A stretch of 64,000 nucleotides of DNA. Origin: Daphnia carinata (Eukaryota; Arthropoda; Branchiopoda; Diplostraca; Daphniidae). The translations under genes were made by a program, and so were the position numbers. The stretch lies in the NCBI RefSeq assembly GCF_022539665.2, contig NC_081340.1, positions 1,736,001 through 1,800,000 on the forward strand, written 5' to 3'. Below the pieces are notes generated by a model. That model ran no database searches. It worked only from the letters and a program-made list of their open reading frames with translations, and was not told where the DNA came from. This document shows positions 58,108 to 64,000 of this stretch, piece by piece. The first letter of the stretch is position 1, and each line of letters starts with the position of its first letter.

Positions 58108-58976
58108 TTATGGAAGGATGGCTATATCGGCACAATTAACGAAGGTCTCTTGATCTCCGCAACCTAAAGCGCCAACGCCGTTGTCGCAGACGCCCCACGA
58201 GTTGCCTGATTAGAAAGAAGTGTCACACCATGAGCATAGCAAAGGAAGACGGTCTTTTGTTGTTTGGAGGGAAATCTTTATTACCTGCTCTATACCACCA
58301 TTGGAGTACGCAATTATCGCAAGTTAAACCAACCGGCAATTGAACTCGCGGATTAAACGGTTGGGCTGTTGACGATGGGAGGTAATACCTCGTTGTGCCA
58401 TCTGCAAATGTCAATAAGTTGTTGTTCAAACACTCCTGTGTTACTAGTTCACTGGCGGAATTCTTCGGACACAGCCGGAACTCAAAATAGCCTTTGTGAT
58501 TGGCTGATACATTAACGGAGATATCAATAACCTTATTTTAATAAAACTAAAATTAATATTATCGTAAAACAAAAAGGGGACTTGTTATTATTTTACTGAT
58601 CCTTGGCGATAGGTTTGCCCTTTGATTCCGGTGCCATAACGGCCTCCTTCGTCGTTCGGCCTAGGTCTTGGTAAACTCCATTCGTCGCCACACTCTCCAC
58701 ACCGGCCCTTGTTCACTGAGTTGTACTGGACCTGTGGTGTAGTAAAAGCAACAAATCAAATTAAATTTCACCTATTTAGAAAGAAAAATTTATTACCCCA
58801 AAACCGCCGCAGTTAAGACCGTTGTCGTTGTAATTTGGAGGCACTGCAAAGCCGAATCGAAACATCGATGATCGCTGAGGTGGATTCAACATCATACCAT
58901 GGCCGACGATGGCGGTTGGTGCCATCACTACCACCAAAACCACTAAAGCTAGCAACTTAAAAAATGACTGCTCCAT
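58108..58976 (-). CDS. AA15-type lytic polysaccharide monooxygenase, copy 2
   Basis: Tandem paralogue, 219 residues. Exons 58797-58976, 58597-58731, 58285-58531 and 58108-58205, with the same intron positions as copy 1. The signal peptide ends IVG before HGMMLNPPQRSSMFRFGF; the second copper His is in ANHKGYFEFRLCP. GRCGECGDEW, TCDNCVLQWWYR and GCGDQETFVNCADIAI are kept, so activity is likely. Known arthropod roles include gut digestion and chitin remodelling at moulting. Confidence 0.92.
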
Positions 58977-60193
58977 TGAAAATTACCCTTGACTTTGAAA
59001 ACAAACTTCACAGCTATTCATGGGTTTAAAAAATCTAAGGTTTATATAGGTAGCGAGCGACAGAATGCTCGGTGACATCTTGTGCAATACTTATCCTTAT
59101 CTACCAGTTTTAATTACTGTGTTTCCCCCGGCTTTATAGAGTCCTTGTGGCATTTAGGAGTGAATATCAGTCGGATGATAATCTTGCTAAAATCTTGGTT
59201 TAGTACCCATATGCATAGGCCTCTTAGCTAATCCTATAATGTGTTAAATAACGAATTTGTTTATTACCAGAAGGCAGTCAATGATGAAAATGATTGACAA
59301 CTATTGGAGACTGATTCACCAACAAGATGCTCAGAAATGTACTTTCTGATCGGCGAAGTATTTACGCTGAACACAAAATGAGGTCTGTAGTTAGTGAATA
59401 ACATTTAAATTTATTAACTTGATTTCTTGGGTTGGTGGCCGTGCTTTATCTTTCTAACCAGTCTTACGGCAGACGAAGCTTATTTGTTCTTGACTTCTGG
59501 ATCTGTAAATGCTTGGCCTTTATTTTCTCTTGAAGATGGTTGCTCAATGCGGCGCAGAAATTTTTATCCACTTAAAGCTTATAAGCCATGGCCGTCAAAA
59601 ATTTTAATAACACTACGTTACTATGACACTACAAGAACAAAGAACTCGTGTTTATGCAGTGTAAATTTCCCCAAGTACTTATACCTCTTGATTTGTTGCA
59701 ACGTAAGCTGGTTGGAGATGCCAGGTAATTAACGATTTTCGTCCACTTTACGTTGTATCGTGCACGATCTCTACGATTCATCGTGAAACTCGTTTTCCTC
59801 TTAACACGCATTTCAATTAAACTAAGAATGGAACTAGTGTCAAACAGAACTTTCTGCAACTTTTACTGTGGCAATATTTTTATGACATATAATAGAGGTT
59901 AGTTCGGCTTTTGAAGCAATCTTTCACTGCCATGACATGACGGCATTGTACATTTTATTATTCTGTTACCAACAACCAAATGTCAAGTGCTCTCCAACTT
60001 CTTTTATCCTATTCTATGGAAAACTTCCCCTGCTAACTATGAGTGAGTAAACTGACTGGCCGACCCAAAACAGTAGTGCCTTTTTGAACATTGTAAACAG
60101 ATTACAGCTCAATTTAAGAGACATTACATTTACTCATGGCTTACTGTAGCAACGCCAAGTCAACGCGCAATCCCTCCTGCAACCTGAAACTAG
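58977..60193. other. Intergenic stretch upstream of LPMO copy 2
   Basis: No gene recognised; open frames are short and without family resemblance. Confidence 0.5.
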
Positions 60194-60420
60194 ATTGCCA
60201 GAGGGTTGCAATACCCCAAACCGGATTCCATTTTCCACTGCTTGGTAACCAATACATAATTGGAATAAGCGGAAAGAAGCTGTGGAAAGTGGAATTCCGT
60301 TGGCTGCTCAGTTTCTCCCCCAGAGGACACAGGTATGGCCAATATCGAAGAAATTGGAATGGGTGGAAAGAAGCTGTGGAAAGTGGAACTCGGTTTGAGG
60401 TATTACGACCCTCTGGCAAT
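60194..60420. repeat. Small foldback (inverted repeat) element
   Basis: About 48 bases starting ATTGCCAGAGGGT at 60194 recur as an imperfect reverse complement ending at 60420. A 35-base segment with GGAAAGAAGCTGTGGAAAGT also recurs directly at 60271 and 60365. Arms differ at roughly one base in six. MITE-like or a nested duplication; no coding content. Confidence 0.6.
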
Positions 60421-61007
60421 TTTGTTTTTGGCGGGAGGGGTTGCACGTTGACCGGCCGTTACTACCGTAGGCTATGCATTTACTTGAATGATGAGTTGTT
60501 TTGCGGTAAACTGTCGGTAATAAAAATGTAGAGCAATAGTAATAGAGGATGCAAAGAAAAACTCTTGTGCACATAATTTGAACAACTTGATATCACTAAC
60601 AGAATAGCTTGCAAGGTGAGGGGACGAAAACAGAAACTTGTACCATTCGTCTCTGCTGTTGAACTAGCGAGTCGCGACCTTGGGTTGCAAGGAATCTCGG
60701 TAGGGGTCAGCTGGGTCAAGCCAGGTTCAAAATAGTTTCGCCGTGGTTTCGTATCGGCCATTGTTATCTGTTAACAACGACGAAATTCGTAGGTTACGTA
60801 AATTTCTTTATGGCAGATTTATAAAACCTGTGCGTAAAATGTCTAAATTCTTTAAATATTCACTGTGAATTCGTGCTAATCAGGAATATTATAAACCAAA
60901 GATTTTAGGAAGATCCGTAGTGGTTTCCCAATAATAAACTTCTTTTCCATATTTTGCAGGTAGTATTACTCTAGTTGATACCAACTTAATCCTAATAGTT
61001 CTAATGC

Positions 61008-64000
61008 ATGAGCCCTAAAGCCAGATCATTTGGAAGAATAATCAATACTGCCACAAAGATGACATATGCACACCGCCAACAAGTGATTTTTACCCTTGAA
61101 GATCTCAAACACAGCACCGAATTTCCTGTTAGTGCCAGTGGATCCGAGCTTGCACCAAAAAATTATCTGACATCCTTTAGTCTCTGTACTGGTGATGAAA
61201 TATCAGTTCCTGTATCCAAGAATGTAAATAAGTTTATTATTTTAAATCAGTTCAAAATTTTACCATTATAAATTTTTTTTTGTAGCACCTCAGCCTGCTT
61301 GAAGAATTGGGAGAAAAAATAGGAATGAGCAATTGGCAAATTGAGTGCCGCATTGGTGCATCAGAGATTATCTTATTCTCTCCTTCAGATTCCTCTGCAT
61401 CTCTGCTGCATGAACTAATTGCTTTGTCTCTTAGAGACTTCCAAGAATTCAGCCAAGGGATAGAATCTGTGGAAGCAAACCTGTCACATCTTTCCCTTTA
61501 TAGGGCTGTTGAAGCCAATGATGATGTTAATTATGATGTCGAGCCGAAACGCTACACTTCTGTTGTAAACAACGCGAAATGGACGGGTAAAGAAAATAGA
61601 AAGAAACAACATATAAAAAAATATTAAATAAGTAAAAGTCAGTGAATTAATCAACTATTTTAATTTATCGTAGGATCGTTTGGAACTCTTATGTTACAAA
61701 TCCCTGTTATGGGTGGATTCCGCGGTGGCGATTTCCGTCTAAAAAATCGGAAACAGCAAAGCAAATTATTCAACACCTCTCGAAATAGCCATCACGCTTT
61801 TCATGTGACTGCGTTTTATGACGATTGTCAAGCCTTGATGGAACCTATAACGAAAGGCTCTCGCATTGATTTCGTATTTAACCTACGATACAAAGATCCA
61901 ACCATAGGGATCGCCCTACCGTTGAGTGAAGATTGTAGCAGCCCATTGTATCGTATATGGCAATCACCTCAGAACGATACTCATGCCGGAGCCGTTGCAC
62001 AATTATCGAAGAATGAACAAAAATTCAGAGATCTGTTCAGTGATTGGAAGAAAATTGATCACTGTCGAGTAGAGCTGTATGCTGTGCCCTTGGAGCATGA
62101 TTATTGCAAACAAAATTTATCGTTTAACTCACTGAAAGGCATTGACCGTTCCACGGTTAATCTCATTTTATCCATCCTTGGAGATTTTGTCGAGGTTCAC
62201 CTTGCGATCGTCACGAAATACATAGGATATAAAGAAGACGATTGGATAACATCCGGAAGAGAGCATCTGATCAGAAAAAACCAAGGAAAGAGTCCTAAAT
62301 ATTTCCGCGAAAACGAATGGGTTGAACACTGGGCTGGAAACTGGGTGGATCTTCAGAATCGTCGCCTCGTATTGCCACCGCTTTCGATTGTCGTTCCCGA
62401 TGAGCTATTAGGATTTGATGAAGCAGTTTTCCATTCCGATCCACCTCACCACGGCGGAAAATTTGACGGACACACGTTTGATCGAGCTGCCGTCATTATG
62501 TGGCCCAGGAATCAAACCTTCTCTACCGCCATCAGTTTTGGATTAGATCAAGCTTTGGATGTTGTTGAGAACGCTTCAAAGGAAAGTGTTTCTTCCCTTA
62601 TCCTCACCGAAACGAAAAAAACTCAAATGCTGTACTTGTTAGCCCTATGCAAAAAGGAACCGAACAAGTCATGGTTTGCGTCTTCGTCGGAGTGTAGCGA
62701 TCTGCGTTGCGATAGAGCTATCACAGTCCCTTTGCAAGTTGCATTCAAGAGGGCCCTTCGCTTGATTCATCTTTGTTTGATTTGGAACTTACCGGAATGT
62801 GGTCTGGAGCTGCTCTGTCTTCTCTTTACTGGCTTTGACACAACAAATTATCGTTGTCACCAATGTTCCATGTCGAACGAATCAACCGCCTTTGTAGGCG
62901 GTATTTGTTCTAAGGAAGTGGCAGACAAACTAGCAGAATTGGTTGTAATGCTTGACACGTGGAGTTCTAGCATTGTCAATGATTGCTTGAAGCCGTTGAT
63001 CAACGAAAAAACGTCATTCGATCTAAGCCAGACTGGACATCTTGCAGATTTCGCGGCTTGTCTCTTCCACCGCCAGTGCTTCGAAGCGGCAATCTATATC
63101 AGTGATCAGGTTTACAGAATGCTGACCAACTTTTATTTGATTGAACTTACTGAATCGCAATCTACAGATAGCGTTGTAGGTACTTGCATCAATATGCTGG
63201 TTTTGATTGATGGTCTACCGTCAGAGTACAGCCGACTTACTCAACTTTTATTTCAGCTGAAATCTTTGAGCATTCGCCATCCATCAATTGTGATCGGTTG
63301 GCTTCAGCAAACCGATGTGACTTTGCTTAAGTCTCTACCTCCATACTGGGATTTCTACGTAGATCTTGTAACTAAACTGGAAAGTCAGCTAATGGAATTT
63401 GATGATCCCGCCAACAAGTACACATGTTCGTTTGAAGCTCTGGAAAAGGCTGCAGCTCAATTGATGGTATCGTTCCTGAAACTGCAAGACACTCAGAAAC
63501 TTAAGATACTAATAGACAGGATTGTAAATTCCAAAAATCAAGCGGCAAGAATTTTATTGGCAGCGATACTTTCGTCTAGCAACATCTGGGCCGTTCCAAT
63601 ATCAGCATCAATGGAAGCCACGTTAATCACCTTGAGCGCCGCACGGGTTCAACAGCTTGTTCGCTTCAAATTCCCCATGTTAAAGTGGGAACAACCTGAT
63701 GCAATCCTTAAGGAACATCCTGCAGTGGAGCTCTTCCTCCATTCAACCAAAGAGTCAATGACGTACAGCACATTTACAAGCGAAGAAGAAGCTCAGGCAT
63801 TTACGTCCAAGTATTTCGGAGGCCAGAAGACCGTAACAGGTTACAGTGCAAAGGTGTCGGACATTCTACGTGGGTCAGATGGCGTGATTTCTGTGACAAT
63901 TTTGAAGACCCCGGAAATCTACGAATCGTCTTTAAAGCAATTGGCATCTTTGGAAGCTGCACTGTCGGGTCCAAGTTTGATGACTTGTTCACCAAGTAGA
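61008..64000 (+). CDS. Large 2OG-Fe(II)-oxygenase-like protein, cut at the window end
   Basis: Exons 61008-61223, 61286-61586 and 61674-beyond 64000; more than 940 residues, with the last exon open to the edge. The N-terminal part resembles the 2OG-Fe(II) oxygenase family with a large C-terminal extension: GGFRGGDF, then HHAFHVTAFYDDCQALMEPITKGSRIDFVFNL, read here as two joined segments (AFYDDC and EPITKGSR). Family members usually have His in DCxHEV; here it is Ala-Leu-Met, so an iron ligand may be missing. The long alpha-helical remainder was not recognised. C-terminus outside the window. Confidence 0.6.

Noticed and set aside
60136-60531. A 131-codon open frame
   Set aside because: Most of it is the foldback element; the apparent protein repeats come from the nested DNA repeats.

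Overview
The window is eukaryotic nuclear DNA from an arthropod, most likely a branchiopod crustacean of the Daphnia kind (inference). Genes are split by many short GT-AG introns, often 60-90 bases. There are tRNA and U6 genes, TATA/Inr promoters, AA15 chitin-type LPMOs, a kynurenine-pathway dioxygenase and Gly/Tyr/Ser-rich secreted proteins.

Layout. 1-5.2 kb: two tandem organic solute transporter alpha (OST-alpha/SLC51A-like) genes with a tRNA-Ser between them. 7-12 kb: a full xanthine dehydrogenase gene carrying one in-frame TAA. 13.2-22.4 kb: a repeat cluster made of a roughly 5 kb inverted pair (palindrome) followed by two direct copies. Each copy pairs a decaying multi-exon coiled-coil reading frame with a very well preserved stem-loop-rich block; tRNA-like sequences lie at the palindrome centre. 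22.7-24.5 kb: a gene with two 3CxxC (receptor-transporting-protein type) zinc-finger domains. 25.8 kb: an intronless divergent histone H3 with a degenerate histone 3' stem-loop. 26.9 kb: a tRNA-His with a 12-base insertion where tRNA introns sit. 27.1-31.7 kb: a duplicated unit of tRNA-Val plus a Gly-Tyr-Ser-rich secreted protein gene; the second gene has an in-frame stop. 32.0-32.8 kb: two divergent U6 snRNA genes. 33.9-39.7 kb: two C2H2 zinc-finger genes, tRNA-Ala, a serine protease homologue that has lost His and Ser of the triad, and an intron-containing tRNA-Tyr.

40.2-47.6 kb: the most unusual locus. A secreted protein of about 1,000 residues is encoded by 59 phase-0 exons. After a signal-peptide exon, 56 micro-exons of mostly 33-57 bases each carry one Cys-Pro motif (consensus CPxG; one fused exon carries two). 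An exon with three CPY motifs follows, then a last exon with a globin fold that lacks the proximal histidine. The micro-exons form a hierarchical repeat: 6-exon modules, three modules per 18-19-exon block, three blocks.

49.6-64 kb: 3-hydroxyanthranilate 3,4-dioxygenase, a PPxY arrestin-domain protein, an F-box/WD40 protein, two tandem AA15 LPMOs, a small foldback element, and the 5' part of a large 2OG-Fe(II)-oxygenase-like gene cut by the window edge.

The genes do not form one pathway; this is ordinary gene-dense arthropod sequence with several local tandem duplications. Exon borders come from reading GT/AG sites and checking that phase is kept throughout; no transcript evidence was available.
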